A stretch of 64,000 bases of DNA from Chloroflexota bacterium (GCA_023459215.1 JAEWVF010000084.1:40482-104481), one strand, 5' to 3'. Positions 1-9,085 are shown, numbered from the stretch's first letter. Translations and numbers: made by a program. The notes: generated by a model not told the origin, from the sequence alone.

Positions 1-281
1 GTTGCCAGCGAAGCGGCCAGCCGCCAGGCGGATGCCTGTTTATCCTTGACCAAAAGCCCCGTAAAGGTCGGCATGAAAGCCGAGCCGAGCGCTCCGGCGG
101 CGATCAGGGTGAAAAGAGTCTCGCTGACGCGATTGGCGACAAAAAAGGCGTCCAGTTCAATATCGGGAAAGGCCCCTGCCACGAGCATGCTGCGCAAGAG
201 ACTCATCACCTGACCGAATAGAATCGCAAAAGCCACCGTGCCGGCGGCTCGTAACAAGTTGGATGATTTGGTTTCGCTCAC
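1..281 (-). CDS. murJ: Lipid II flippase MurJ (partial, N-terminal part only)
   Basis: Reading leftward from a GTG at 281-279, about 93 residues are visible before the window ends. They carry the MurJ/MviN N-terminal pattern: an amphipathic start, then helices with GQVMSLLRSMLVAGAFP and the charged loop DAFFVANRVSETLF followed by TLIAAGALGSAFMPTF. MurJ is a polytopic flippase that moves lipid II across the cytoplasmic membrane for peptidoglycan synthesis. The GTG start is chosen because no in-frame ATG lies upstream and a TATAAT hexamer sits 7 nt upstream, which would give a nearly leaderless mRNA. The C-terminal part lies outside the window. The family call is from motif recognition only. 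Confidence 0.85.
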   Translation of the reverse strand, partial: MSETKSSNLLRAAGTVAFAILFGQVMSLLRSMLVAGAFPDIELDAFFVANRVSETLFTLIAAGALGSAFMPTFTGLLVKDKQASAWRLAASLA

Positions 282-288
282 AGGTGCG

Positions 289-294
289 ATTATA
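289..294 (-). promoter_or_regulatory. -10 element TATAAT for murJ
   Basis: A perfect TATAAT reads on the - strand and ends 7 nt before the GTG start. Transcription would begin at or within a few nt of the start codon. No clear -35 was identified. Confidence 0.5.
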
Positions 295-320
295 TTCCAA
301 AAGTTTTGGAACAGGCGTGC

Positions 321-326
321 TATAAT
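321..326 (+). promoter_or_regulatory. Extended -10 element (TGCTATAAT) for the phospholipase D-like gene
   Basis: TGC followed by TATAAT matches an extended -10 box. A start near 333 would leave a leader of about 190 nt before the ATG at 527, and that leader contains the palindromic repeat at 372-480. No convincing -35 was seen. Confidence 0.45.
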
Positions 327-371
327 TTTGCGGTAACTGTTCACGGCCACTTTAAAATTAGCGATTCTTGC

Positions 372-480
372 CCTGAGCGGAGCCGCGCCCCTGAGCTTGC
401 CGAAGGGTTGCGCGGCGTAGTCGAAAGGCATTTTCCGCGTAATTCGTCCTTCGACTGCGCAAAAAACCGCTCCGCTCAGG
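372..480. repeat. Dispersed palindromic repeat (CCTGAGCGGAG ... CTCCGCTCAGG)
   Basis: CCTGAGCGGAG at 372-382 and its perfect complement CTCCGCTCAGG at 470-480 bracket internal words such as CTTGCCGAAGGG and CCTTCGACTGCG. Related words occur at 28704-28728, 31310-31343 and 37014-37035. It lies in the presumed 5' leader of the downstream lipoprotein gene and could fold into a long imperfect hairpin. Confidence 0.7.
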
Positions 481-526
481 ACAGGTGTGAGCAGTTACAT
501 TTTCCGAAATATCAGGAGATTATTTT

Positions 527-1663
527 ATGTCCAAAAAATTGTTCTTTGCCCTATCGGGTTTGCTGCTGGCCGCCCTGGCCTGTGATGTCGAAAATGTGCC
601 GGTCATCGTGACCGTCGAGGCCAACCCGCCCACCGTTCAGCCGCAGGCCAGCGAACTCGCCCCGCAGGTTGGGGCGTATGAAATCCCAGTCGAGGTTGGA
701 TACGGCTACCGCAACGCCTTCTACGAAGTGTACTTTACCGATCCATTCGACCGCTTCGCCGAAACCATCGAGGATGGCATCGACGAGCCGCTGGTGGCCG
801 CCATCGACGAGGCACGGCTCTCGATTGACATGGCTGCCTACAGCCTGAGTCTCGAATCGGTGCGCGACGCCCTGCTGCGCGCCCAAAAGCGCGGGGTGAC
901 GGTGCGCCTGGTGATGGAAAGCGACAACATGGAAAGGGCTGTGCCGCAGCGCCTGTCAAGCGCCGGCTTTGAAATTGTCGGCGACCGGCGCGAGGGATTG
1001 ATGCACAACAAATTCATCATCATCGACCGGGCCGAGGTCTGGATGGGTTCGGCCAACTTCACCACGTCCGGTTTTTACGAAGAGAACAACAGCCTGGTGC
1101 GCATCCGCTCGAGCAAAATCGCCGAAAATTACCTGAAAGAGTTCGATGAAATGTTCAATGAGGATTTCTTCGGGCCGGACGTGCTGGCCGAAACGCCCAA
1201 CCCCGTTATCGACCTCGACGGCATCCGCGTGGAGAATTACTTTTCACCCGATGACGGGGCCGGGCAGCGCATCCTGGAACTGCTCAAAGGCGCGGAATCA
1301 AGCATCTACTTTATGGCTTTCTCGTTCACCACCGACGATTTCGCCGAGACCATCATCCGCAAGTCGCGGCAGGGTCTGAGCGTTGCCGGGGTGATGGACG
1401 CCGACCAGATCAATTCCAATACCGGCGGCGAATACCAGCGCTTCAAGGAAGAGGATGTGGCCGTTTATCAGGATGGCAACCCGTCCAACATGCACCACAA
1501 GGTGTTCATTATCGATGAGAAAATCGTCATTTTTGGCTCGTACAACTTCAGCGCCAGCGCCGAGCGCCGCAACGATGAAAACGTGCTGATTGTTTTCGAT
1601 CCCGATTTCGCCGCGCAGTTCCGGGCCGAATTCCAGCGCGTGTACGAGCAATCCCAGCAGTGA
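527..1663 (+). CDS. Phospholipase D-like (double HKD) lipoprotein
   Basis: The 378-residue protein opens with a lipoprotein signal peptide ending in a lipobox (LAALAC), so it should be exported and lipid-anchored. Two PLD-type HxK(x4)D motifs are intact: H160/K162/D167 in MHNKFIIID and H323/K325/D330 in MHHKVFIID, each followed by a G-S-x-N-F/Y segment. Two HKD motifs in one chain make a complete active site. Members of the family act as phospholipases, nucleases or phosphatidyltransferases, and the substrate cannot be told from sequence. The lipobox makes an extracytoplasmic enzyme likely. The ATG at 527 has a purine-rich CAGGAG upstream. Confidence 0.85.
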   Translation: MSKKLFFALSGLLLAALACDVENVPVIVTVEANPPTVQPQASELAPQVGAYEIPVEVGYGYRNAFYEVYFTDPFDRFAETIEDGIDEPLVAAIDEARLSIDMAAYSLSLESVRDALLRAQKRGVTVRLVMESDNMERAVPQRLSSAGFEIVGDRREGLMHNKFIIIDRAEVWMGSANFTTSGFYEENNSLVRIRSSKIAENYLKEFDEMFNEDFFGPDVLAETPNPVIDLDGIRVENYFSPDDGAGQRILELLKGAESSIYFMAFSFTTDDFAETIIRKSRQGLSVAGVMDADQINSNTGGEYQRFKEEDVAVYQDGNPSNMHHKVFIIDEKIVIFGSYNFSASAERRNDENVLIVFDPDFAAQFRAEFQRVYEQSQQ

Positions 1664-1673
1664 TGCCCTGAAC

Positions 1674-1714
1674 GAAAACAGGCCAGGCATCTTTTTCGAT
1701 CCGAGGCCTGTTTC
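1674..1714 (+). terminator. Possible terminator hairpin after the PLD-like gene
   Basis: AAACAGGCC (1676-1684) pairs with GGCCTGTTT (1705-1713) around a 20-nt loop, 11 nt after the stop codon. No clear T-tract follows, so function is uncertain. Confidence 0.4.
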
Positions 1715-1779
1715 ATGCACTCTTTTGCTCATCTCTTCGTATGGCTGTTATTCGGTAGCAGTTCTGTGCTGCGCCAGAC

Positions 1780-2877
1780 TCATTTCATTGACCCTTGATC
1801 GAACCAAAACTCCGCTATCTTTTTACATGATGATATATCCCAGACTTGTATTTCGGGATATTCTCTATCGGAAAACCACTGCCCAACTGCAAGAATTTCT
1901 TGATTCGTGCTCATATTTTGCCTTTTGAGCGGATATGAAGGATAATGACCTTCAAGCGCACATTTTATTTCATTGTTTTTTAGAAAATAAACTTTGTTGT
2001 TATCAACATCATTGACCAAAAAGTTGTCAATGTTGTTAAAAATTTCGATATGACCTGCTACTACCTTTATTTCTTTTTCAGAAACGGAATCTAATAAAAG
2101 TGTAGCAAAATTGTATTGCTCATCCATGGTTGTTGCTATAAGATAAATTTTCCCATCGGGTGACACATCGTATATTTGGCCTTCATACTTATCTGAATCA
2201 TATTTATCTGTAGAGACAAGTTGCCCGTTATTGCTGTCTACAATCGAGATGACAAATTCCGACTTTTCAAACTTTCTTTGAATTGCCATCTGTGTTTGAT
2301 ATCCAAAAAAAAGGCTGCTGTTATTGGGAAAGCTAAATAAAAAACTAAAAAAATCGCACAAACTTGTTTCAAAAAGCTTGGTCTCTTTTTCTACATCGTA
2401 CAGAGTAAGTGTCCTTACACCTCTTTCGGCACACCGCGCTTCAGGAGAATTGCTATAGCTACCCTGAGAGTGTACAAGTAAAGACTGCCCGTTTGGACTA
2501 AATTCTATTTCCATAACAGTATTTCCGTTTGGAGGTTCAATAGCTTTGATGTGTTTTTTTGATTGTATCTCCCAAATATCAATAGATTTGCCTGTAAATT
2601 CGCTAAAAAGAGCAATGCGCTCTCCAGTTGGATCAAAAGCAACTGCTCCAAATCTATTGGAGACCTTGTTGTTGTCAAATTTTATAAATTCGAGCCTATT
2701 CTTTGATTTGAGATCGTAAATATATACACCTGCATTATCAAGAATAACAAGCTTATCGCCATGGGGAGATAACGCAAAGGCTAGAAGTGTTGTATCTGCT
2801 TTTACTTCAAGGGTTTGCTCTGTACATGAAACTAAAGTCAAAGTAATAAATAAAACAATGATAGTTTGAAGTTTCAT
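1780..2877 (-). CDS. AT-rich WD40-like beta-propeller lipoprotein
   Basis: The 365-residue protein begins with a signal peptide ending in LVSC, a lipobox. The mature part shows repeated blades: LLAFALSPHGDKLVILDNAGVY, AVAFDPTGERIALFSEF, MEIEFSPNGQSLLVHS and YDVSPDGKIYLIAT, the pattern of WD40/TolB-like propellers. No catalytic motif is visible, so a scaffold or sensing role at the membrane surface is the most that can be said. The gene is visibly AT-richer than its neighbours, with many AAA, ATT and TTT codons, suggesting acquisition. A protein of the same design is encoded at 16556-17623. No strong ribosome binding site precedes the ATG. Confidence 0.65.
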   Translation of the reverse strand: MKLQTIIVLFITLTLVSCTEQTLEVKADTTLLAFALSPHGDKLVILDNAGVYIYDLKSKNRLEFIKFDNNKVSNRFGAVAFDPTGERIALFSEFTGKSIDIWEIQSKKHIKAIEPPNGNTVMEIEFSPNGQSLLVHSQGSYSNSPEARCAERGVRTLTLYDVEKETKLFETSLCDFFSFLFSFPNNSSLFFGYQTQMAIQRKFEKSEFVISIVDSNNGQLVSTDKYDSDKYEGQIYDVSPDGKIYLIATTMDEQYNFATLLLDSVSEKEIKVVAGHIEIFNNIDNFLVNDVDNNKVYFLKNNEIKCALEGHYPSYPLKRQNMSTNQEILAVGQWFSDREYPEIQVWDISSCKKIAEFWFDQGSMK

Positions 2878-2902
2878 AATTCTGGAATGGGGCGGCCTAA
2901 TT

Positions 2903-2945
2903 ACCGTTTTCCCGCCATTTCACCGTAAAATGGCTCATGAACGGT
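2903..2945. repeat. Imperfect inverted repeat in a divergent intergenic region
   Basis: ACCGTT (2903-2908) pairs with AACGGT (2940-2945) and GCCATTT (2914-2920) with AAATGGC (2928-2934), separated by symmetric 5-nt internal loops. It lies between divergent genes and might be an operator or a repeat. No T-tract follows. Confidence 0.45.
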
Positions 2946-3053
2946 TATGGATTAAAATAACACAAAAAGCTATCCGTATTTTACTGCGCTTCGGGCCTGG
3001 ACAGATATGCAGCGCCCGGCAATAATTTTAAGTGCGAGCTTAAGTGTTTATGT

Positions 3054-3059
3054 TATAGT
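3054..3059 (+). promoter_or_regulatory. -10 element TATAGT for the HerA-like gene
   Basis: TATAGT lies 6 nt upstream of an ATG at 3066 and about 30 nt upstream of the preferred ATG at 3090. A start near 3066 would give a short leader that contains the GGGAGG ribosome binding site. Confidence 0.4.
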
Positions 3060-3089
3060 TATCCCATGATTGCAAACTCGGGAGGCACG

Positions 3090-5657
3090 ATGAAGGACAC
3101 CCATTTCTACCTCGGACGTGTTTTTGACCCCGCCAGCGCGCAGGTCACGAGCGAAGCCCTGTACTACAATCCCGCCGACCTGACCACCCACGCCGTGGTC
3201 ACCGGCATGACCGGTTCGGGCAAGACCGGCCTGTGCATCTCTTTAATGGAAGAAGCCGCCCTGCAAGGCATCCCGGCCATCCTGATCGACCCCAAAGGCG
3301 ACCTGAGCAACCTGCTGCTGCACTTCCCAAACCTTTCGCCCGACGATTTCGCCCCCTGGCTGGACGCCGATACCCTGCGCCGCCAGGGCAAAAGCCTCGA
3401 ACAGGCTGCCGCCGAAACCGCCGAACGCTGGCGCAGCGGACTGGCCGAATGGGATATCACCCCCGAGCGCATCCGCGCCCTGGCGAATGCCGCCCAATAC
3501 AGCGTTTTCACTCCCGGCTCCGACGCCGGCAAACAGGTCAGCGTGCTCTCCTCGCTCGAAGCGCCCGACCTGCCCTGGGAAGGCAACAAGGAAATCCTGC
3601 GCGAGAAAATTTCCAGCACCGTCACCGCCCTGCTCGGCCTGGTCGGCTACAACGACATCGACCCGCTCCGTTCGCGCGAGCACATCCTGCTCTCGAACAT
3701 TTTCGAAGACGCCTGGAGCACCAATAAACCGCTCGACATGACCGAACTGGTCATCAAAGTCCAAAACCCGCCCTTCGACAAGCTCGGCGCGTTCCCGCTC
3801 GAAAGTTTCTTCCCGGCCAAGGAACGCACCGACCTGGCCATGACCCTCAACAACATCCTGGCCTCGCCCGCCTTCCAGAGCTGGCGCGAAGGCCAGCCCC
3901 TGCACATCCCCGATTTTCTCTTCAGCCCCGATGGCCGCCCGCGCCAGAGCGTTTTCTACACCGCCCACCTGAGCGAAGGCGAGCGCATGTTCTTCACCAC
4001 CCTGCTGCTCTCAGCCTTCGAAGCCTGGATGCGCACCCAGAGCGGCTCGACCTCCCTGCGCGCCATCCTGTACTTCGATGAAATCTTCGGCTACCTGCCG
4101 CCCCAATCCAACCCGCCCAGCAAAACACCCCTGCTGCGCATGCTCAAACAGGCGCGCGCCTTCGGGGTCGGGCTGGTGGTAGCCACCCAGAACCCGGTCG
4201 ATGTCGATTACAAGGCCCTCTCGAACGCCGGATCGTGGTTCGTCGGCAAACTGCAAACCGAACGCGACAAACAGCGCCTGCTGGATGGCCTGCAAGGCGC
4301 CAGCGCCGAACTCGACCGTAACGCCTACGACAAAATCATCTCCGGGCTGGGCAAACGCACCTTCCTGCTGCACAACATCCATGCCGGTCAGCCGCTTCTT
4401 TTCCAGACGCGCTGGGCGATGAACTTCCTGGCCGGGCCGTTGACCCGCGCCCAGATTCCGGCGCTGAACCGGCTGCACAGCGCGGCGGACTCCCCCGCGC
4501 CTGCCTCCCGTCCGAGCAGCGCGCCAGCCGCCCAGGCCGATCTCGGCAAACTGCAACCGATCAGCTTTTCGGCAGCCCCGGTCGAATCGGCCCCCGAACC
4601 TTTGCCGGCAATTGCGCCGGCAGCGCCGCCCCCCGCCAAAGCGGCCAACGGACTGCCCGGCACCCAGGCCCGCCCACATGCGCCCAACGGCATCGCCGAA
4701 TATTTCCTGCCGCTCAATTACTCAATCACCGAAGCCTGGCGCGCCGCCGGGGTCAATCCGCCCGCCGATGCGCGCATCGAAGCCACCTACTACCGCCCGA
4801 CCCTGCTGGCCGCCGCCCGCGTGCGCTTCCTCGACCGGCGCTACGGCGTCGATAGCGAGATTCCGCGCATTGTCCTGGCCGACAACCTCGATGCGCGCGG
4901 CGTCATCCGCTGGGAAAATTTCCCTTACCAGGGCCCTGGCCTGGATCGGCTCGAACGCGATGCTTCGCCCCAGGCGCGTTTCGAAGCCCTGCCCTCCCCG
5001 CTCAGCGACATCCGCCTGCTGACCACCTTGCAGCGTGACTTTGTCGATTGGGTCTACCGCACCACCACCGTCAGCGCCCGCGCCAACCAGGCCCTCAAGG
5101 TGTACGCCGGGCCGGATGTCAGCGCCGCCGATTTCCGCAAAGCCTGCGCCGATACCGCCCGCGACAACCGCGACCGCGAGATTGCCAAAATGGCCGCCAC
5201 CATCGACCGCCAGCTCACCACCCTGCAAGACCGGCTCAGGCGTGAACAGCGCGAACTGTCGCAGGATCAGGTTGAATACGAACAGCGCAAATGGGAAGAA
5301 CGCGGCAACCTGGCCGAAATCGGGGCCAGCGTCTTCGGCATTGGCCGCAAAAAGAGCCTGACCACCCAACTGACCAAAAACCGCATGACCCAGCAGGCCA
5401 AAGCCGAAGTGGACGAATCCGTGCTGGCCATCCAGCAGTTGGAGCAACAAATCGCCGAACTGCAAGCCCGGCGCAGCGCGCTGGTTGAAGAGAGCAACGA
5501 GCGTTGGGCGACGATTGTCAACCAGGTCAATGAAATTCCTTTGACCCCGAAGAAATCGGATGTTTTCATCGATTTCTTCGGCATCGCCTGGAAACCCTGC
5601 TATCTCGTCTCGACCGCCGGGCAGATGCGGGAAATCCCGGCTTTCGGCCCCGAGTAA
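3090..5657 (+). CDS. HerA/VirD4-like ATP-binding protein (DUF853-like) with C-terminal coiled coil
   Basis: An 855-residue P-loop ATPase. Walker A is GMTGSGKTG near residues 40-47, Walker B is ILYFDEIFGYLPP near 326-338, and a sensor-type segment VVATQNPVDVDYKAL follows, as in HerA/FtsK/VirD4-type motors. Residues about 480-540 are an Ala/Pro-rich linker. The last 170 residues are charged and predicted coiled coil (RQLTTLQDRLRREQREL and EQQIAELQARR). Such proteins are hexameric motors or AAA-like remodellers; the substrate is unknown and no NurA-type nuclease lies beside it. An ATG exists at 3066, but GGGAGG sits 7 nt before the ATG at 3090, so that start is chosen. Confidence 0.75.
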   Translation: MKDTHFYLGRVFDPASAQVTSEALYYNPADLTTHAVVTGMTGSGKTGLCISLMEEAALQGIPAILIDPKGDLSNLLLHFPNLSPDDFAPWLDADTLRRQGKSLEQAAAETAERWRSGLAEWDITPERIRALANAAQYSVFTPGSDAGKQVSVLSSLEAPDLPWEGNKEILREKISSTVTALLGLVGYNDIDPLRSREHILLSNIFEDAWSTNKPLDMTELVIKVQNPPFDKLGAFPLESFFPAKERTDLAMTLNNILASPAFQSWREGQPLHIPDFLFSPDGRPRQSVFYTAHLSEGERMFFTTLLLSAFEAWMRTQSGSTSLRAILYFDEIFGYLPPQSNPPSKTPLLRMLKQARAFGVGLVVATQNPVDVDYKALSNAGSWFVGKLQTERDKQRLLDGLQGASAELDRNAYDKIISGLGKRTFLLHNIHAGQPLLFQTRWAMNFLAGPLTRAQIPALNRLHSAADSPAPASRPSSAPAAQADLGKLQPISFSAAPVESAPEPLPAIAPAAPPPAKAANGLPGTQARPHAPNGIAEYFLPLNYSITEAWRAAGVNPPADARIEATYYRPTLLAAARVRFLDRRYGVDSEIPRIVLADNLDARGVIRWENFPYQGPGLDRLERDASPQARFEALPSPLSDIRLLTTLQRDFVDWVYRTTTVSARANQALKVYAGPDVSAADFRKACADTARDNRDREIAKMAATIDRQLTTLQDRLRREQRELSQDQVEYEQRKWEERGNLAEIGASVFGIGRKKSLTTQLTKNRMTQQAKAEVDESVLAIQQLEQQIAELQARRSALVEESNERWATIVNQVNEIPLTPKKSDVFIDFFGIAWKPCYLVSTAGQMREIPAFGPE

Positions 5658-5662
5658 AAACA

Positions 5663-6262
5663 ATGGGCGGAACTCTTTTACTGGTAGCTGCGTCCATGGT
5701 TTGGGGAGTGGTTCACTCCCTGCTGGCTTCCCACGCCGCCAAGAATCTTTCCATCCGCTGGCTGGGGCAGGCCAACAACGACAGGTTTTACCGGTTTGGC
5801 TATAATGTCTTCTCGGTCTTGTCTTTCTTGCCCATCCTGGCCCTGCTGGTGCTCCTGCCCGACCGGCCCCTTTACAATCTCCCGGCTCCCTGGCTGTACC
5901 TGGCCCTGCTCGGACAGGGACTGGCCGTTGTGGCGCTCGTCGTTGGCGTGCTGCAAACCGGCGTGTGGGAATTCGTCGGCTTGAGCCAATTGCTGCGCGC
6001 CGGCCAGCCCAATTCGGCCCGCTTGACCACCTCCGGCCTGTATCGCTATGTCCGTCATCCGCTTTACACCGCCGGACTGGTTTTCATCTGGTTAACCCCG
6101 GCTATGACCGTCAACCGCCTGGCGCTCTGGCTCATTTTGAGCCTTTACCTTGTTATTGGCGCAATGTTCGAAGAGCGAAAACTCCTGCGCGAATTCGGCC
6201 AGCAATACGCCGATTACAAAGCCCAAACACCCATGCTGATTCCCTGGCCATTTGGGCGCTAA
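5663..6262 (+). CDS. Isoprenylcysteine carboxyl methyltransferase-like (ICMT/PEMT-type) membrane protein
   Basis: A 199-residue polytopic protein with several hydrophobic helices. The C-terminal half carries the phospholipid/isoprenylcysteine methyltransferase signature: GLYRYVRHPLY (SAM-binding region) and FEERKLLREFGQQYADYK followed by a terminal P-x-x-IP. These enzymes methylate lipids or small hydrophobic substrates at the membrane using SAM; the bacterial substrate is unknown. The gene starts 5 nt after the HerA-like stop and is followed almost directly by the VanW gene, so the three probably form one transcript. Confidence 0.75.
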   Translation: MGGTLLLVAASMVWGVVHSLLASHAAKNLSIRWLGQANNDRFYRFGYNVFSVLSFLPILALLVLLPDRPLYNLPAPWLYLALLGQGLAVVALVVGVLQTGVWEFVGLSQLLRAGQPNSARLTTSGLYRYVRHPLYTAGLVFIWLTPAMTVNRLALWLILSLYLVIGAMFEERKLLREFGQQYADYKAQTPMLIPWPFGR

Positions 6263-6281
6263 CAACATTACTGGAACCGAT

Positions 6282-8189
6282 ATGCAAACTACAACCCGCC
6301 GCTACGTGCGGCACACCCCACAACAAGACCCGACCGAGCTTGGCCTGATCCTGGCGCAGCTCTCCGCAGCCGTGATGGGCGGCGTGCTGCTCTTCGTTTC
6401 CGTGGTTGTCCTGCTCTCGCTGGGCTTCCGCGTGCTGTACGCCGGGCGGATTTTCCCCGGCGTCACCGTGGCCGGGGTGGACATCTCCGGAATGAAGACC
6501 ACCGATGCGGCCCTGAAACTGAGCACCGAGTTGACCTATCCCTACAGCGGACGGGTCGTTTTCCGCTACGGCGAATCGGTCTGGATGAGCACGCCCGCCC
6601 AACTTGGCCTGGTCTTCGATCCGCAAGCCAGCGCCGACGGGGCCTTTCGATTTGGCCGCGACACCAACCCGTTTGCCAGCGTCAACAAACAGTTGAACAG
6701 TCTGCGGGTCGGCTCGGACCTTTCACCGCAAAGCCTGTTCGACCAGCGCATCGCGCACGCCTTCCTGCAAAGTATCGGCGCGGAAATCAACCGTCCCATG
6801 CAGGAAGCCCGGCTGGAAATCAACGGCACCGAGGTGGTCGCCACCCAGGGCCAGATTGGCCGCACCCTGAACGTGGACGCATCCCTGAACCTGCTCAACA
6901 CCCAGATGGCCGCCTTCCGCGATGGGGAAGTGCCGCTGGTTGTGCTCGAACAGGCCCCGGACGTGCTCAACATCGAAGAACAGGCCGCCCAGGCCCGCCG
7001 TTTGCTGTCCGCGCCGTTTACCATCAGCTTGCCTGAAGCGGTTGCCGGCGACCCCGGCCCATGGCAAATTCCGCCCGAAAACCTGGCGCCCATGCTCCAG
7101 GTGCGCAAAATCCAGACAGAGAGCGGCTCGACCTACCAACTGGAACTGGATCGCAACAAACTGCGCCCGGTTTTGGAACAAATCGCCCGCCACGTCAACC
7201 GCCCGGAACAAAACGCGCGCTTCATCTTCAACGATGAAACCCGCCAGCTCGAAGCCATCCAATCTTCAAGCACCGGCCGCGAAGTCGACCTGGAAGCCTC
7301 GGTCGAGTTGGTTGAGCAGTCCGTTGCGCGCGGCGAACCCAACGCCAACCTGCAAGTCAACCTGAAACAACCCAAAGTGAGCGACACCGCCAACGGGGCA
7401 GACCTGGGCATCACCGAAAACGTCATCACCTACACATCCTACTTCCGCGGGTCGAGCGCCTCGCGTATGCAAAATATCCAAACGGCGGCGGCCCAATTCC
7501 ACGGACTGTTAATCGCTCCCGGTGAAACCTTCTCGATGGGTTCCGCCCTGGGCGATGTCAGCCTCGACAGCGGTTACGCCGAAGCCCTGATCATCTACGG
7601 CGGGCGCACCATCCAAGGCGTTGGCGGCGGCGTTTGCCAGGTCAGCACCACCCTGTTCCGCGCGGCGTTCTTCGCCGGGTTCCCCATCCCAGAGCGCTAT
7701 GCTCACGCCTATCGCGTCTCATACTATGAACAATCCGTTAGCGGCATCGACCCGACCCTGGCCGGGCTGGACGCTACCGTTTACTTCCCACTGGTCGATT
7801 TCAAGTTCACCAACGACACCCCCTACTGGCTGCTGATGGAAACGTATTTTTCCTCCCAGAGCCAAACCCTGACCTGGAAATTCTACTCAACCAAAGACGG
7901 GCGCAGCGTCCAATGGCAAACCAGCGGGCTGCAAAACGTTGTCCCGGCCCCGCCGGCAGAACTGCAACTCAACCCCGCCCTGAGCGACAAGGAGTTCAAG
8001 CAAGTCGATTGGGAGGCCGACGGCGCCGACATCACCGTCAATCGCACCGTTATGATGGGTGATAAAATCCACTTTGTCGACAAATTCAGCACCTACTACC
8101 AGCCCTGGCGCGCCGTTTGCGAATACGGCCCCGGCGTCGAAGAGCCGGAAAGGGAAGCCAAGAAGCGAAACATGTGCTGGAACGGCTGA
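6282..8189 (+). CDS. VanW family protein with peptidoglycan-binding-like repeats
   Basis: About 635 residues. A transmembrane segment near residues 28-50 (MGGVLLFVSVVVLLSLGF) anchors the protein with the bulk outside. Two YoaR/PG_binding_4-like repeats cover roughly 55-330; each opens with a phrase such as GRIFPGVTVAGVDISGM. The C-terminal third is a VanW domain (GETFSMGSALGDV near residue 413 and GRTIQGVGGGVCQVSTTLFRAAF). VanW proteins are envelope proteins of poorly known function, sometimes linked to glycopeptide resistance loci; nothing here indicates resistance. An ATG at 6252 would overlap the upstream gene, so the ATG at 6282 is preferred; the upstream GGAACC is only a weak ribosome binding site. 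Confidence 0.8.
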   Translation: MQTTTRRYVRHTPQQDPTELGLILAQLSAAVMGGVLLFVSVVVLLSLGFRVLYAGRIFPGVTVAGVDISGMKTTDAALKLSTELTYPYSGRVVFRYGESVWMSTPAQLGLVFDPQASADGAFRFGRDTNPFASVNKQLNSLRVGSDLSPQSLFDQRIAHAFLQSIGAEINRPMQEARLEINGTEVVATQGQIGRTLNVDASLNLLNTQMAAFRDGEVPLVVLEQAPDVLNIEEQAAQARRLLSAPFTISLPEAVAGDPGPWQIPPENLAPMLQVRKIQTESGSTYQLELDRNKLRPVLEQIARHVNRPEQNARFIFNDETRQLEAIQSSSTGREVDLEASVELVEQSVARGEPNANLQVNLKQPKVSDTANGADLGITENVITYTSYFRGSSASRMQNIQTAAAQFHGLLIAPGETFSMGSALGDVSLDSGYAEALIIYGGRTIQGVGGGVCQVSTTLFRAAFFAGFPIPERYAHAYRVSYYEQSVSGIDPTLAGLDATVYFPLVDFKFTNDTPYWLLMETYFSSQSQTLTWKFYSTKDGRSVQWQTSGLQNVVPAPPAELQLNPALSDKEFKQVDWEADGADITVNRTVMMGDKIHFVDKFSTYYQPWRAVCEYGPGVEEPEREAKKRNMCWNG

Positions 8190-8240
8190 TAAGCATGGTA
8201 GAATTCTGGTTTTGCAAGACCTTAACTGAAGGAGAACCGC

Positions 8241-8459
8241 ATGGTCAATTCTGAATTGCTTGAAATCCTGCGTTGCCCGGCATGCGTCCGTGAAAAAGAC
8301 GGGCTGCTGACCCTGACCCGCGATGCCTGGCTAGTCTGTCAGGATTGCGGCCGCAAGTACCCAATCGTGGATGACATTCCCGTCATGCTCATCGACGAGG
8401 GAGACAAGTGGCTCGCGACTTCCGCCGAAGCGCTGCCCGTTCCGCCGCCAGCCCGCTAA
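8241..8459 (+). CDS. Trm112-like small zinc-ribbon protein
   Basis: A 72-residue protein with the Trm112/YcaR fold pattern: LLEILRCPAC near the start, then LVCQDCGRKYPIVDDIPVMLIDE. The four cysteines (CPAC and CQDC) can bind zinc. Trm112 proteins serve as activating platforms for SAM methyltransferases in eukaryotes and archaea; bacterial versions have no assigned partner. AAGGAG lies 7 nt before the ATG, and TAGAAT about 40 nt upstream could be its own -10 box. Confidence 0.8.
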   Translation: MVNSELLEILRCPACVREKDGLLTLTRDAWLVCQDCGRKYPIVDDIPVMLIDEGDKWLATSAEALPVPPPAR

Positions 8460-8461
8460 AA

Positions 8462-9043
8462 ATGAACACCCAGGCTTTGCTATCCGAATTGCTCTCTGGG
8501 GATGACGAACGCGCCGAAAAAGCCGCGCACACCCTGATGCAAAACCAGCAAGCCGCCCTGCCTGAACTTTACAAACTGCTCGAATCGCCAGACTCTGACC
8601 AGCGCTGGTGGGCCGTGCGCACACTTGCGGGATGTGAACCAACGCAACAAACCACCCGCAGCCTGCTCGCCGCGCTGGAAGATCCGTCCAGCGAAGTGCG
8701 CCAATCAGCCGCACTCGCCCTGTGTCATCAGCCAACACCGGAAGCCATCCCGGCCCTGATTCGCAGCCTGGACGATCCCGACCCCATGCTGGCCAGCCTG
8801 GCCGGAAATGCCTTAACCCTGCTCAAGGCCGCCGCTGTCCCGGCGCTGATGGAAGCTCTCGAGCAGCAGCACAGCCCCGCAGCCCGGCGAGAAATCGTCC
8901 GCGCCCTGGCCGAAATCGGCGACCCGCGCGCCATCCCGGCCCTGATGAAAGCCATCGAGAGCGATTCCGCCCTGTTGCAATACTGGGCCGAACACGGCCT
9001 CGAAAAACTCGGTTTTGGCATGATTTTTGTCAAACCAACGTAA
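8462..9043 (+). CDS. HEAT-repeat protein (PBS-lyase-type repeats)
   Basis: About 193 residues made almost wholly of alpha-helical repeats of about 30 residues with conserved cores such as WWAVRTLAG, VRQSAALALCHQ, AIPALIRSLDDPDPMLASLAGNAL and EIVRALAEIGDPRAIPALMKAI. These are HEAT/PBS-lyase repeats, normally a protein-binding scaffold. No catalytic residues are visible. An upstream in-frame start would overlap the previous gene; the ATG 2 nt after that gene's stop is chosen, implying tight translational linkage to the Trm112-like protein. Confidence 0.8.
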   Translation: MNTQALLSELLSGDDERAEKAAHTLMQNQQAALPELYKLLESPDSDQRWWAVRTLAGCEPTQQTTRSLLAALEDPSSEVRQSAALALCHQPTPEAIPALIRSLDDPDPMLASLAGNALTLLKAAAVPALMEALEQQHSPAARREIVRALAEIGDPRAIPALMKAIESDSALLQYWAEHGLEKLGFGMIFVKPT

Positions 9044-9085
9044 CTTTTGGAGAACCGGCAAAACTGTTTGCCGCAACAAAGAAAT

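Noticed and set aside
306..611. A 101-codon + strand reading frame before the PLD-like gene
   Set aside because: It is made by the palindromic repeat (SCPERSRAPELAEG-type translation) and overlaps the real lipoprotein start in another frame.
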